Shown here in pieces: positions 10,419 to 21,894 of a stretch of 64,000 nt of DNA. A program made the position numbers and the translations under genes. Within the stretch, counting starts at the first letter, position 1. Every line of letters begins with the position of its first letter. Below the pieces are notes generated by a model. It saw only the letters and a list, made by a program, of their open reading frames with translations. It made no database searches and was not told the origin of the DNA. Origin of the DNA: Mastigias papua. Taxonomy: Eukaryota; Cnidaria; Scyphozoa; Rhizostomeae; Mastigiidae. The DNA lies in assembly GCA_964019165.1 (NCBI GenBank), contig OZ025273.1, positions 14,924,714 to 14,988,713 on the forward strand, read 5' to 3'.

Positions 10419-11066
10419 TTATATTTCTTCATCGAAATTTTTATAATATTTTTCATTATCTTTATCAACAAATATAAAATCGTGTTTGTGTTCCTCACCT
10501 TTTAAGTTTTTAAATGCGTCTTCATCTACAAAATTCTCTCGTAATATCATTTTCATACATCTTTTTGTTTTAGGATGGTATAAAATCATATAGTTAGAAT
10601 TTAGTCTTATGCTCTTATCAACGTCTGTATAGCATTGTGATAAAAATATGCTCGAAATATTTTTCTGTCTACCGAAAATAAAATGATCGATTACTTTTTT
10701 CATCGTATTTTTTGATACAGCCATTAAATCATCAAAAATAACCAATTTTTTAAAATCATTATTATAACCGTCAGCAAATGGTATTTTCGTAATATCGTCT
10801 TGTAATACAATAAAATCATAACCAATTTTTTCTTTCATTTTATCAGAAATTGATTTTAAATATTGAATTTTATCCTGTTTAATATTTCTACCATAATAAT
10901 ACACAATATCTGGCTTGTTAAAAAATTTACATGATAAAATCATATACATTACCAAATTTGTTTTCCCTCGTGAGCTGTCTCCGATGATAAGCATAAGAAA
11001 AGGCCATTTTAAAATATAACCATCTTCGCATTCTTTTTTATTTAAGTCTAAATTAGGTATCTTCAT
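10419..11066 (-). CDS. FtsK/HerA-type genome packaging ATPase (A32-like)
   Basis: Intact 215-residue frame. Walker A is GDSSRGKTNL at about residues 29-38. Walker B is KLVIFDDLM at about residue 105, with two acidic residues. A downstream FGRQKNISSIFLSQCY stretch (about 130-145) matches the conserved Arg/Gln region of A32-like packaging ATPases. The length of about 215-230 residues is normal for Polinton ATPases. It would drive DNA into preformed capsids. It is the outermost gene at this end and is transcribed inward. With the integrase it is one of the few undamaged core genes in copy A. Copy B has lost it. Confidence 0.9.
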   Translation of the reverse strand: MKIPNLDLNKKECEDGYILKWPFLMLIIGDSSRGKTNLVMYMILSCKFFNKPDIVYYYGRNIKQDKIQYLKSISDKMKEKIGYDFIVLQDDITKIPFADGYNNDFKKLVIFDDLMAVSKNTMKKVIDHFIFGRQKNISSIFLSQCYTDVDKSIRLNSNYMILYHPKTKRCMKMILRENFVDEDAFKNLKGEEHKHDFIFVDKDNEKYYKNFDEEI

Positions 11067-11284
11067 TTATTGTATTTTATATTACAATAAAATATAACAA
11101 TTCACGAATAACCATTTTAAGGTTGTACAGTAAAACAACCAATGACTATTCCCAATACCACTACCAAATAACAAGTAAAACAAAACCGTACGAAAATGGT
11201 TCAAAGATATAAGATAATTCTTTGTAAACAAGTTATAACACCATAAATATAGTTTAATTGCGCTTCAAATTAAATTCGCCCCCC
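11067..11284. other. Subterminal spacer of copy A, no gene seen
   Basis: AT-rich sequence between the ATPase start and the duplicated hairpin block. It contains short ACAATAAA-type tracts and no open frame of note. Confidence 0.5.
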
Positions 11285-12118
11285 AAATTATAAGGCCATT
11301 TAGTAAGGCCATTTAGTAATGTCATTTAGTAACGCCATTAAATAATTTACCAATAAATTATGCTATAGTACAATGGCCAGTTTATTAACCCCAGTGACGG
11401 TTTTTGCTGAGAAAGCTTTTAGCTAGACGCTAAAAGCTCTTCGGGATCTCAGCTTTTTCTTCTAACTACGGCTTAAGTCAAGGTTTAACTTTGTCAAAAA
11501 CCTAACGGACTTTAACTTCGTTAAACCAAGCCTTAAGCCTTCGTAATTGTCTGCAGCCATAAATGTAATTGTACTAACATGCATTATTATATTTTAACAA
11601 GTAAATGGAAATATGCTCTACTAAAGTGTACCAATGAACAGCGTCTCATGCCGAATTCTTATGACCACTTGTATTCCAATATTTCACATCCGCCCATAAA
11701 ACGGACCCATAAATTATGTTTCATTTAGTAATATCATTTAGTAATATCATTTAGTAAGGCCATTAAATAATTTACCAATAAATTAAGCTATAGTAAAATG
11801 GCCAGTTTATTAAAACCAGTGACGGTTTTGCTGAGAAAGCTTTTAGCTAGACGCTAAAAGCTCTTCGGGATCTCAGCTTTTTCTTCTAACTACTAAGTCA
11901 AGGTTTAACTTTGTCAAAAATCTAACGGTTTTTAACTTCGTTAAACCATGCCTTAAGCCTTCGTAATTGTCTGCAGCCATAAATGTAATTGTACTAACAA
12001 GCATAATTATATCTTAACAAGTAAATGGAAATATGCTCTAGTAAGTGTACCATTGAACACCGTTTTACGCCGAATTTATAAGACCACTTTGTGCTCCAAT
12101 ATTTCACATCCGCCCATA
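11285..12118. repeat. Tandem duplication (~415 bp x2) carrying two hairpins per unit
   Basis: The block starting with CCATTTAGTAA repeats at about 11285-11702 and 11703-12118 and is clearly similar throughout. Each unit holds hairpin 1 (11406-11453 and 11830-11877), with arms GCTGAGA/TCTCAGC enclosing AGCTTTTAGC/GCTAAAAGCT. It also holds hairpin 2 (11470-11539 and about 11894-11959), with arms GGTTTAAC/GTTAAACC, plus GGCTTAAG/CTTAAGCC in the first unit. Short CATTTAGTAA(GG) repeats precede each unit. The stems are kept in both units while loops and flanks vary. Possible roles are replication, packaging or simply a captured MITE. I cannot choose from sequence alone. Confidence 0.75.
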
Positions 12119-12164
12119 AATTATGAACCATAAATTATGTTCCATTATTGAAGTTGGGGACGAA

Positions 12165-13018
12165 TTACCCCAAGGAGAGTTTTTATTAAAAATTTCTATC
12201 TTTAATATCCATTGTATTAAAACCATTTTTCAAAATCTATTCTATTACATTAAACCAACATTTATTCTAATTTATTTATACCACTCCATTTACATCCATT
12301 TTATAAATCCATTTAAAAAACAATTCACTTATATCCAATTTATAAATCCATTCTCTTATATCATTTTATAAATCCATTCTCTTATATCCACTTTTTTAAA
12401 TTCATTTCTTATAACCATTTTATAAACCCCATTCTCTTGTATCCAATTTATAAATCCATTCTCTTATATTCATTTTATAAATCCACTCTCTTATATTCAT
12501 TTAAAAAACCATTCTCTTATAACCATTTAATAAAACCATTCTCTTATATCATTTTTATAAAACCATCCTCTTATGTCTTTTTATAAATCAATTCTCTTAT
12601 ATACATTTCTTATAAACATTTAAAAAATCCATTCTCTTATATTCATTTTATAATTCCATTCTCTCATATTCATTTTATAATTCCATTCTCTTATATTCAT
12701 TTTTAAAATCCATTCTCTTATATACAATTCTTATAACCATTTTATAAATTCATTCTCTTACAACAATTATAATACCATTAAATCATTACATTCAATTTAC
12801 ACCAATCATTCAATTACCACAAACCATTATACCATTCTATTTATACCATTCTATTTATACCATTCTATTATACAATTATAAAATACCATTATATAATTAC
12901 ATCATCAACTCCCACAATATTATCAACTACCTTAAAACCATTAACTACTCTAATACCCTTCAAATCCTCATATTTTACCATTTTTGTTCCAGATACTGTA
13001 TATTATATTATATATGGT
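12165..13018. repeat. Terminal AT-rich tract of copy A
   Basis: It begins with ACCCCAAGGAGAGTTTTTA, the same block found in both terminal repeats of copy B (26723-26739 and 57072-57090). It then runs as imperfect repeats of the type ATTCTCTTATATTCATTTTATAA for about 600 bases. It ends in TATTATATTATATATGGT at 13018, like copy B at 57700. This is read as the terminal inverted repeat of the element; the partner is outside the window. Confidence 0.68.
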
Positions 13019-14699
13019 GTATATGTTACAGTATCATGTTTGACATTATTCAGAAATACTGCTATATCTAACTATAAACTGCAATAATTGTTATAGGACA
13101 AAGATATCCATGTGCAGACTTTTACAATGTCACTCAAAGAGTGGAAATATTTCAAACATGAGCTAGATCTCATGCAAGAAGAGAACTGGATGATAAGTCC
13201 TACTTGCAGTATCTCTCAACATTCGTGTCATGTTGATGGGAATTTTAAGATGTATTGCTATAGAAGTGCTGGGAGGTATCATTACTGTTAGAGAGCTTTA
13301 TTCAAGTTCTTGAAGCCATAATATGTGAATGCAGATGTGTAAGGCATTTTGCAAGTGGGAGAAGTGCCTATTTCATCTTTAACTATTATCCATCTTTTCA
13401 TTGGAGACAGAGATACAGTTATTATGGAAACATATGCATTGAATCCTCTGAAAGTGTTATAAACTTCCAAGAACAATCTGGGTGGCCAACAGTTCTTCTC
13501 TACCACCATTCAAAGTAAACTGTATTCTATTAGCTTTGAGTATCAGAAACAACTTTGCTCTATTCTTAAAGTTCATCATGAGGACATGGTAGACTAGTCT
13601 AAATTAATGTATAGACTTTGTTTAGACACTATCACTCGTTTATATAATGCTCCTAGTACATTATCAAATCTTTCTAAAGAAGAGATCTTAGAATCATATA
13701 CTGCAGGTCTCACTCGACAGAAATGACATCCCAGATTAGGAGATGAGCATCCTAGCTCCCAGATTATCATATATATTATATACATATAGATAAAGTTGGG
13801 TTACTATGATAACTCTCCTTCATTGATTCTTTACTATGATTATTTTCCGATATTTATATGTATACTAAATGTTTTTCCTCCAATGTAAGAGGTAAACAAT
13901 TGTTAAGGTGGCAGTTGATAGTAAAAAGACAAAATTTTCAATGCAAGATATATTGGGATTGCATAAGAATATCCCATTGAAACTACACACACGTAATCTT
14001 TAGTGTTGATGACACATCTCAATTAGTGAAAATGAACCAAGGGTAATATTGTTACCATGGAAACGCCGCTTGATTTGTTGAGCCTCTAACATGCTATGCA
14101 ATGAATAGAGGAATTTACCTAATTTGGTACTATGGGTGGGAATGGCAAAAACTAGGCGTTACCATGGTAACACACCAAAAACCCCCCTATTTTCAAAAAC
14201 TTTCTGTTCATTGCATACATCATTCTATAATGCATATTTGGGACGAGTTTCAGCCTCCTACAGGCTGGCATGTTAAAGATAGAGCTGTTGAAGCCCATGG
14301 TATGACAAATTTCAATGTTTTGAGAGATAAGCATCCAATTATGAGCAATGGTGACAATGTAATTTTCACCCACTGAAAGTTTCATCTGTGACAAATTTTC
14401 ATTAGAGTAGCCCTCATACAGCATATTGAGCTAAAAAAAAATCATTGTTTCACTGAGTGGGTTAATTCTTGTTCTTTTATTTTAGTAATACACACATATG
14501 GTTTGCTTGTCTAACATTTGTGTGCTAATAGTTTTGTGGTAATTAATTCTTGCTTTGATCATAAGCTTTCTGCCCCTTTCCTTTTGCTGTTAGGTATTAC
14601 TGCCTTCTTTCCCTACTCTCAGGGATAGCTTTTAGGCAAAATCCATCTGAGATATATGACTGGTCACATTTATTTTTATTTCTAATCTACTTTTGTGGC
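13019..14699. other. Decayed host-type DNA, possible KDZ-like transposase scrap
   Basis: There is no intact gene. At about 13140-13250 the plus strand reads ISPTCSISQHSCHVDGNFKMY with stops around it, which vaguely recalls the Cys/His and DGN motifs of KDZ-type transposases. I rate that as weak. The remainder has only short frames with no recognisable domain, and those at 14101-14424 on both strands look like chance. Confidence 0.3.
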
Positions 14700-16000
14700 A
14701 TTAACTGCTTGCACCTGGCTTCAAACTTAGAAGTGGACTGTCATTCATATTTTTCATCCTTCTTTCACCCTGCACTTCAACTTGTATACAAGTGTAAGTA
14801 ATTATATATTTCTTTGACTTAGAGCAAATAGTCCTTATGCCACTTTTGACTCCTGATTGTTTACCTAAATTCTGCTTTGTAACCAAGCTATAATAATTTT
14901 GAATATTTTCTGTCAACCCTATAATTACCTTTTACCACTCAAAACATAACCATTATCCAACTGTAGCTTAACCATTATCCAACTTTAAGCTTTCTCTATG
15001 GTGCTGTACCAAGTATCTTTTGAACATGCCCTAAACATTCCTCTTTCTGAACTGGATATTATTCTCTGAACTTTTCTTCAAGGACTTCACTCACCTTCCA
15101 AAACTTAGAGCTGTCTCAATTCCTAACAAATGGTTTATATGTAACACATCTGGATTCTACTGACTTCAGAATTATTTTACTGGCACATATGGTATTCATT
15201 TCACTTGATGAGGAGCAATAGTTTGTCTCACATTTTGTCTGCTTGATATTGAAGTGGATATTCTGGAGTATTCTTATTCTCCTTTCATGATGTCTATGTT
15301 CATTGTAACTGAATCACATTATAACATAGTAAGGGAATGCTGCAGCTCTTATGAGCCATGACAAAGACAACACCAATTCTATAGGTGTATCTTCTTTTCT
15401 GCCATGCCCCCTCAACTGTCACAACAATATTTATAATGGTTTCCATTTTATCATCTGTGTCAATTTTTGGTTTCTCTCAGCAGTACCATTCAGTTTACAG
15501 GTCCCCAAAAGTATAATTTTCAACGGTCTCTACTGCTGAGTTTCTAATCTTTTTGAGGAGTTCATTGTATGCCTTCTTTGATACAGGTGGTGGAAGCCCC
15601 AGAAACTCACAATCTCTCAAGTTATGCAAGCCCCTTTGATGCTGATACCATAATCAAACCTAAATTCAGTTGATACCCAACTACCCTTTCCACACATTCA
15701 CCAACCACGAAGGGTGTACTATAGCTGCAATTTGCACATTCAGCTTTCAGATAGTCCTCCTTTCTCTAAATCGCTATGTCTTAATAAAACGGTAGCATTT
15801 TTCTGGCAGTATGGGCAAATAAAGGTAGACTCAAGGGACCTTATCAACAGCCTTGTATCACAGAGTTGAAAAGCAAATGTTGGGTAGCTAGATTCTTCAA
15901 TGAGCAAATCAATGGAGGAATTCTCTAATCTACTTGATGACACATTAACAATAAAGTCATTGGATGCGATATCTACTTCGTTTCTAGCTTCAGACAATTA
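14700..16000 (-). pseudogene. Mutator-like (MULE) transposase relic
   Basis: Read on the minus strand in changing frames. A Cys-containing head (FICPYCQKNA, then ECANCSYSTPF) at about 15990-15710 is followed by GLPPPVSKKAYNELLKKI at about 15600-15550. Next come VTVEGAWQKRRYTYRIGVV at about 15430-15380 and CLGHVQKILGTA at about 15035-15000. The last two match the DGTWQKRG and GHVQKR signatures of a MULE-type transposase common in invertebrate genomes; the first catalytic aspartate is replaced by glutamate. Stops and frameshifts are frequent, so it is an old relic. The family name rests on these motifs without a search. Confidence 0.6.
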
Positions 16001-17671
16001 GACATGGTCAAATGGGCCTAGGCACTGTATGACCTGAGCCTAATGTGCTTTCAGCGATAAAGTCTCGCGGGTCTTTAACCAATACAACCTCGTCTTTTCA
16101 ATCTTCACACTAATCTATAAGTCTGCTTCTCGACATCCAACATTATTCCTACGATATATCATACTACAATGCCACTACGTCCGATGAAACCTCGAAGCAA
16201 AGCACACGCAAGGAAAGCCAGATAAACTCTTCACAAAAGCCTGCTCAACACTGGATCATGGGATAGGAAAGGTAGGAAAAGTACGGAACGGACCTTGGAC
16301 AGCACAACTAAGGACACTGGGCCAACAAGGAAAGGAAAAGGGGCAATTTGTCGTCCTTAGCAACCAACAACCATTGGTTGCTATGGTCGTGAAGGAGTAC
16401 TACTTCTACAAAACTTGCAAAATAACTGTGAGAATTGCTTTTTATGGCAAAAACTGATGCATTTCCACATAGAATAATGATCATACAACACATAAATTGA
16501 CTTTTCCAATTTTGCCCAAATTTTGAGATTACCTCTCAATTTTACTATAAACTGCCACCTTACGTTTTGCATTATAACATTCTGTAACACCAATTACGCA
16601 AGACAGATAGGTAACAACAATTCAATTGCCTAACCATATACAGGATAAACGTAAACGAGACAATCACTATAGACTTGATAATTTCTGTTATGAACTACTG
16701 CGCAAATACATGTAATTACAGTATAATTAATCATTCAAATCTCACCAATCAAATGGGTTAACAATTAATATGAATATTCTTTCGTATCTTCTCACTTATC
16801 TCTTTCAATTTTTTCGCAATACCAAAAGCAAACGTCAATTTGTACGGAATCAACCGGTTTACGCTGCAAACAGAGTACTAACAAAGGAGGAAACAAACCT
16901 CTGTCAAGACATTAGCCAGAAAATTGTAGCCGAGTTTCATGATTCCCCCAAAAATTAAAAATACACAATCTACCCCGAATTCCTCTTATTACCTCACAGC
17001 AACAGGCCCTGTCTAAAGGCCTCTCATTTGCCCCTTTCCCGAAGCCTACACCCATGAATCACATTTATTTAGCGTACATTACATTCAAACGCTGATCAGT
17101 TTTGAAACACATGTTGAACACAAGTGATGTCTCAAGCACAAAACCCACTAATATCCCTTTTTACACCCACTCATGATGGAATCTACCAGAACCTAACAAT
17201 TCTTCCATACAGCAATATCTCTCAGATGTCCATAGGGACTTATTAGACCTACAATATTACAGATTACACCCTGAAAATTTGTCAGAAATCGAAAAATTAG
17301 TTCTCAAGGGCCATTCACATATTGCGGTACACTATTTTGGCATGTTTACAAATCCTTCAACCCCCTATCACGCTTTGTCACAAATTCAGAACTACCAACC
17401 AACCCCCTGTGTGTGACATCACATTATGAATTTCAATAGGACATTTCTCTGCTTTCGTAGTAATGTGTTCATTACGTCTCTTTTATGGAACATCCATGTT
17501 GTAATGTACTGTATCTGTGACCGTGAAAAAGACGAAACATCGCATCAAAATTGGATTTCCAGGTTATTTTTTGACGTGGAACCAAATATGTTCCAAAAAG
17601 GCCCAGCCTTGCTATTTTGAGGCCAAATATGCTAAAAATCGAGTTGTTTCAAAAATGTGAAATCACACTCC
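16001..17671. other. Non-coding host-type DNA, one unexplained small ORF
   Basis: No recognisable gene. A plus-strand frame at 16770-16958 (62 codons, hydrophobic start then a basic stretch and an acidic end) has a moderately protein-like composition. It could be a first exon, but nothing downstream supports it. The rest is stop-rich. Confidence 0.3.
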
Positions 17672-17676
17672 AAAAC

Positions 17677-17857
17677 TGTTGAGACTACAATCAGAAATCC
17701 TTATGATTATAATTGATTGGCATTTTCTATTATTCTATTTCTTCTGGATATGCGCATTACATTATGTTAAGTTTAGTTATGTATCAGTCTGTTCTTACAA
17801 GCACAAACAAAAACTGTCTTCTTATTATCTATGGCGTCTCCAGCCTTAATTTCAACA
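17677..17857 (+). repeat. 5' LTR of copia element
   Basis: 181 bp, TGTTGAGACTACAATCAG to TTTCAACA. The gag start codon (17831) lies inside it, nine codons before its end. Confidence 0.95.
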
Positions 17858-20800
17858 GGTTATGGGCCCAGAACGCGCCTTTACTTTAATGGAGATCCAG
17901 AGTCCTTTCCAATGTGGGAAACTAGATTTGTAAACCACTTATACACAGTGGACAAGAAGGTACACGATGCAATTACGGGAGAAAACGAGGGAGATGACTT
18001 CGCTGAAAGGAATCGACGGGCCTACGCAGAATTGGTACAAGTTTTGGATGAATGCTCTTTACAGTTGATAATGCACGACACAAGGAATGACGGAAAAGCA
18101 GCATTCAAAATCTTGAAAGATCATTACGCTAGTACAGAAAAGCCTCGAATTTTATCTTTACACGAAATACTCACGACACTTACAATGACCACAGAAGAAG
18201 ACATCACAGATTATATGATCAGGGCGGAACGATCAGCAACAGGGCTAAGAGCGGCTGGTGAACAAATTACGGACAACCTTATCATTGCCATGATTCTAAA
18301 AGGCCTACCTGAATCCTATAAACCATTGTTGTTGTACATACTCAATTAGATAAGTGCAAGACTCTCACGGAATTTAAAGCAGCATTAAACACCTTTCCAA
18401 ATACGGAAGCCCTTCTTTCACCTAGGCCAATATCAGCAATGGCTAGTAAAACACAACATATGGCGAAAAATCCACACAAAAATGCTCAAAGACATTACAA
18501 TGTCTTTCATGTGGAAAAATGGGACATAAGTCACGGGACTGCAGATCCAAGTCGAAACTACGATGTGATTTCTGCAAGAAACAAGGGCACATTGAAACTG
18601 TTTGTTTACAAAAGAAGTCAACCTCGGCATGTGTCTCCTCACAGTTTACCTTTACAACAAACACATGTGCAACTGAAATGGATATTAAAATGGATAAGAT
18701 ACTTGTAGACTGTGGGGCTACATGTCATGTTATCAATAGTAAGCACTATTTCCTTACTTTCGATCAATCGTTTGATCCTAAAACCCACTTTATTGAGCTA
18801 GCAGATGGAAGGTGTAGTAATGAATTGGCAAAAGCAAGGGGTACTGCACAATGTACTATCACCGATTCAAACGGAATTGAGCACAAGGTTATGCTACAAG
18901 ATGCTTTATTTGTTCCAGATTTTCCAGTAAGTCTTTTTTCAGTAAGATCAGCAACAGATCATGGTGCATACGTCACTTTCACAAAAGGAGGTGCCAATCT
19001 TACTTCCGGCAATACCACTTTTGAATTTATACGTCAAGGAAAACTCTATTTCTTGCCAACTACACAGACATCGGCATATACCACAAGAACACTGGAGCAA
19101 TGGCACAAATCCCTAGGACATATGAACTATCAAGATATTATGGAACTATCAAATGTCACTGAGGGCATGAATATAATACAATCCTCTTTGCCACGATCAT
19201 GTCAAATTTGTCTAGAGAACAAGATTACTAAGTCACCAAAGTCACAGGAGGAAATAACAGTGCACGTTACAAAACCTCTTTATCGCATACATTCAGACAT
19301 ATGCGGACCAATTGATCCAACATGAAGAGAGGGCTACAAGTATGTTATTAATTTCGTAGACGAATATTCTAGTATGATATTTGTTTACCCCTTACGTCAC
19401 AAGGATGAAACTCACATTGCACTAAAGAAATTTCTAGCTGAAGTAGCACCTATTGGCTCGGTTAAAGAGATCCATACAGACAACGGTGGTGAATACTTGT
19501 CGCAAGCTTTTCAACAAGTTCTGTTAGACAACCAAATCAAACACACTACCACTGCACCATATTCACCATTCCAAAATGGAAAGTCAGAGAGATCCTGGTG
19601 GAGCTTAATGGAAATGGCACGCTGTTTACGCTTAGATGCCAATGTTCCTAAATCCTATTGGCCGTATTCTGTTCGCTATGCGCAATATTTACGTAATCGC
19701 AGTTATCAGAGGCGAACCAATTGTACAGCCTACGAATTGTTCACAGGCGAAAAACCTGACATGCGAAAACTTCAGCAATTTGGTACACCCTGTATAGTCT
19801 ATAATGAAGGCTCGAAACAAAAGTTAGATGCTCGCGGCAGAGAAGCTATCTTCTTAGGGATTAACCCCCAAAGTAAAGGGTATTTTACATTATGCCAAAG
19901 AACTGGACAAGTGAAAACTTCACGAAATGTTTCTTTTCCACAAGAAATCAACGATGAGCATGATTCGCCATTCGTCATTAGAAAGCCTATTAGAGAAGCC
20001 TGGACAACAATCATCACACGATGATAACGAAGATATCTCTAATAACGATCAAGGGGGCGCTGCAGAGCCACCTCAGAGAGAGAGAGAAATCAACGCAATA
20101 CGGGACCACCAAAGTACCTTGCGGACTACCATCTTTCTACGACCGTAGATTATGCATATGCAGCAATAACATCAATTCCTTTAACTTACGAGGAAGCAAT
20201 AACATCTCCTAATGCGGAAAATTGGAAGGCAGCAATGGATTGTGGGATCAAAACTTTCCATGATAACCACACATGGGAACTTACTAAGCTACCAGAAAAT
20301 AGGTCAGAAACTAAAGGACGCTGGGTATACACAATTAAGCATGGCAAACAACCAGGGGAAGTACACTTCAAAGCACGATATGTAGCGAGATGATTCAGTC
20401 AAATACAAGACTTAGATTATGAAGAAACGTCCTCTCCTACGACCAGATTTACATCAATTAGAATGCTACTACAAAAAGCAGTCAATGAAAACCTTCATAT
20501 ACACCAGATGGATGTAAAAGGGGCATACTTGAACGCTCCCATAGATAAAGAAATTTACGTTCAACAACCACCCGGTTACGTTCAATCAGATGACAATGGG
20601 ACACCACTTACTTGCCATTTGAGAAAAATCGTTATATGGACTGAAACAAAGCTGCCGAAATTGGCATTCAACGCTGGCAGATTTTTTAAAATCTCAGGGA
20701 TTTACATCGAATAACACAGACCCATGCATCTACACAAAGTTCTGCGAAAGTGACACAATTATCATTCTTTTCTGGGTCGATGATATTATCATATGCAGCA

Positions 20801-21714
20801 ACACATTGTTACTGATTACAGAAGTAAAGAACATGCTCAACTCGCATTTTCAAATGGACGATAGAGGAGAGCTTAAATGGTTTCTCGGCATTGATTTTCA
20901 ACGCTTAGACAATGGCAGTTATAAAATGAGCCAGGAACGTTACCTAGAAACAGTACTTTATCGTTTCTCTATGACTGAATGCAAACCAGTTGGGACACCA
21001 GCTGAAATCAATTTACATCTACAACCGAGAGAAAATGACAAAGTACCAAACTTTCCTTTCAGGCAAGCTATCGGAAGTTTAGTTTATCTATCAGTTGCTA
21101 CTAGACCAGATATAAGCTGGATTATTTCAAAGCTTTCACAACATCTTGAAAAACCCACTGATGCTCATATCACAGCAGTTAAACGAGTTCTACGTTACCT
21201 TAAGGGGACAAAATCGTCGAAACTTATTTTCACACAAACAGATGCACAATTAATTGCCTATACGGACTCTGATTGGGCGAATGATCCAGAAGAGCGACGA
21301 TCAACCTCAGGTTTTATTGTAACACTTGGAAGCGCACCAATTTCATGGAAGTCACGAAAGCAACCAACAGTTTCTTTGTCTTCCTGCGAAGCAGAATATA
21401 TCCCTCTTGCTGAAGCAGTGAAAGAAATCCTTTATTTACAATCGTTATGTTTTGCCGTAAATATAAAGCAATCAAATCCAACCATTCTATTTTGCGATAA
21501 TCAAGAAGCCATCGCGCTAACGAAAGATAGATCGAAGCAACATCAACGCACAAAGCATATCGATGTTAAATACCAGTTCGTACGTGAGCAAAAGGATATT
21601 GACTACAGATACATCCCAACAAAAGATAACAAAGCTGACATTCTTACAAAATCGCTTACAAAGAGCTCCCATCAAAACATTCTAAAAGGACTTCAGATTG
21701 AGGGGGCGTGTTGA
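17831..21714 (+). pseudogene. Copia gag-pol, disrupted
   Basis: Gag begins at 17831 and is open to 18349. The CCHC knuckle CDFCKKQGHIETVC is near 18560. The protease active site reads VDCGATCH, with Cys in place of the usual Ser. The integrase has a His-Cys zinc region (WHKSLGHMN, CQICLENK) and aspartates in HSDICGP and HTDNGGEY. The RT has HQMDVKGAYLNAP and WVDDIIIC (YVDD box region). RNase H has YTDSDWA and SLSSCEAEY, ending at 21714. Damage: a frameshift near 18350, an in-frame TGA at 19322, frame changes at 20024-20460, and missing RT sequence at 20640-20800. It cannot produce a full polyprotein. Confidence 0.93.
17858..17874 (+). other. Primer binding site, internal half of initiator tRNA-Met
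   Basis: The bases right after the LTR, GGTTATGGGCCCAG, are complementary to the anticodon arm of animal initiator tRNA-Met (CUGGGCCCAUAACC). Drosophila copia is known to prime from a cleaved 5' half of this tRNA. The site is also in-frame coding sequence of gag. Confidence 0.85.
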
Positions 21715-21889
21715 GACTACAATCAGAAACCCTTATGATTATAATTGATTGACATTTTCTATTATTCTATTTTTCCTGGATATGCGCATTACATTATGTT
21801 AAGTTTAGTTATGTATCAGTCTGTTCTTACAAGCACAAGCAAAAACTGTCTTCTTATTATCTATGGCGTCTCCAGCCTTAATTTCAACA
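21709..21889 (+). repeat. 3' LTR of copia element
   Basis: 181 bp, same length as the 5' LTR. It is preceded by the polypurine tract GATTGAGGGGGCG, the expected plus-strand primer site. Confidence 0.95.
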
Positions 21890-21894
21890 AAAAC

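Larger units (their letters stand above)
1..13018 (-). mobile_element. Polinton/Maverick-like element, copy A (one end outside window)
   Basis: A run of minus-strand genes matches the Polinton/Maverick core set: packaging ATPase, rve-type integrase, polymerase B, double-jelly-roll capsid, penton and adenain-like protease, in one colinear block. The outer end is placed at 13018, where the AT-rich terminal tract ends in TATATATGGT; the same ending closes copy B at 57700. The other end lies before base 1. Several genes carry in-frame stops or frameshifts, so the copy is a decayed endogenous element. Family assignment is strong. The exact outer boundary is inferred from the match to copy B, because no target duplication can be checked with one end missing. 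Confidence 0.88.
17677..21889 (+). mobile_element. Ty1/copia LTR retrotransposon, complete ends, dead coding region
   Basis: Two 181-bp direct LTRs (17677-17857 and 21709-21889) begin TGTTGAG and end CAACA. They are flanked by the 5-bp target duplication AAAAC (17672-17676 and 21890-21894). Between them are gag, zinc knuckle, protease, integrase, reverse transcriptase and RNase H, in the copia order with integrase before RT. The internal region is short for the family, with stops, frameshifts and an apparent deletion in RT. The two LTRs differ at only a few positions, so the insertion is not very old. Confidence 0.95.

Noticed and set aside
11406..11453. Rho-independent terminator
   Set aside because: The stem-loop is followed by a short T-run, but bacterial terminators are not expected here and the same hairpin recurs within a duplicated block. 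A structural repeat is more likely.
13140..13290. KDZ-type transposase exon
   Set aside because: Only about 20 residues are suggestive, with stops on both sides. Kept as a weak remark, not a call.
14101..14424. Overlapping ~90-codon frames on both strands
   Set aside because: No motif, no codon pattern, in a relic-rich spacer; chance frames.
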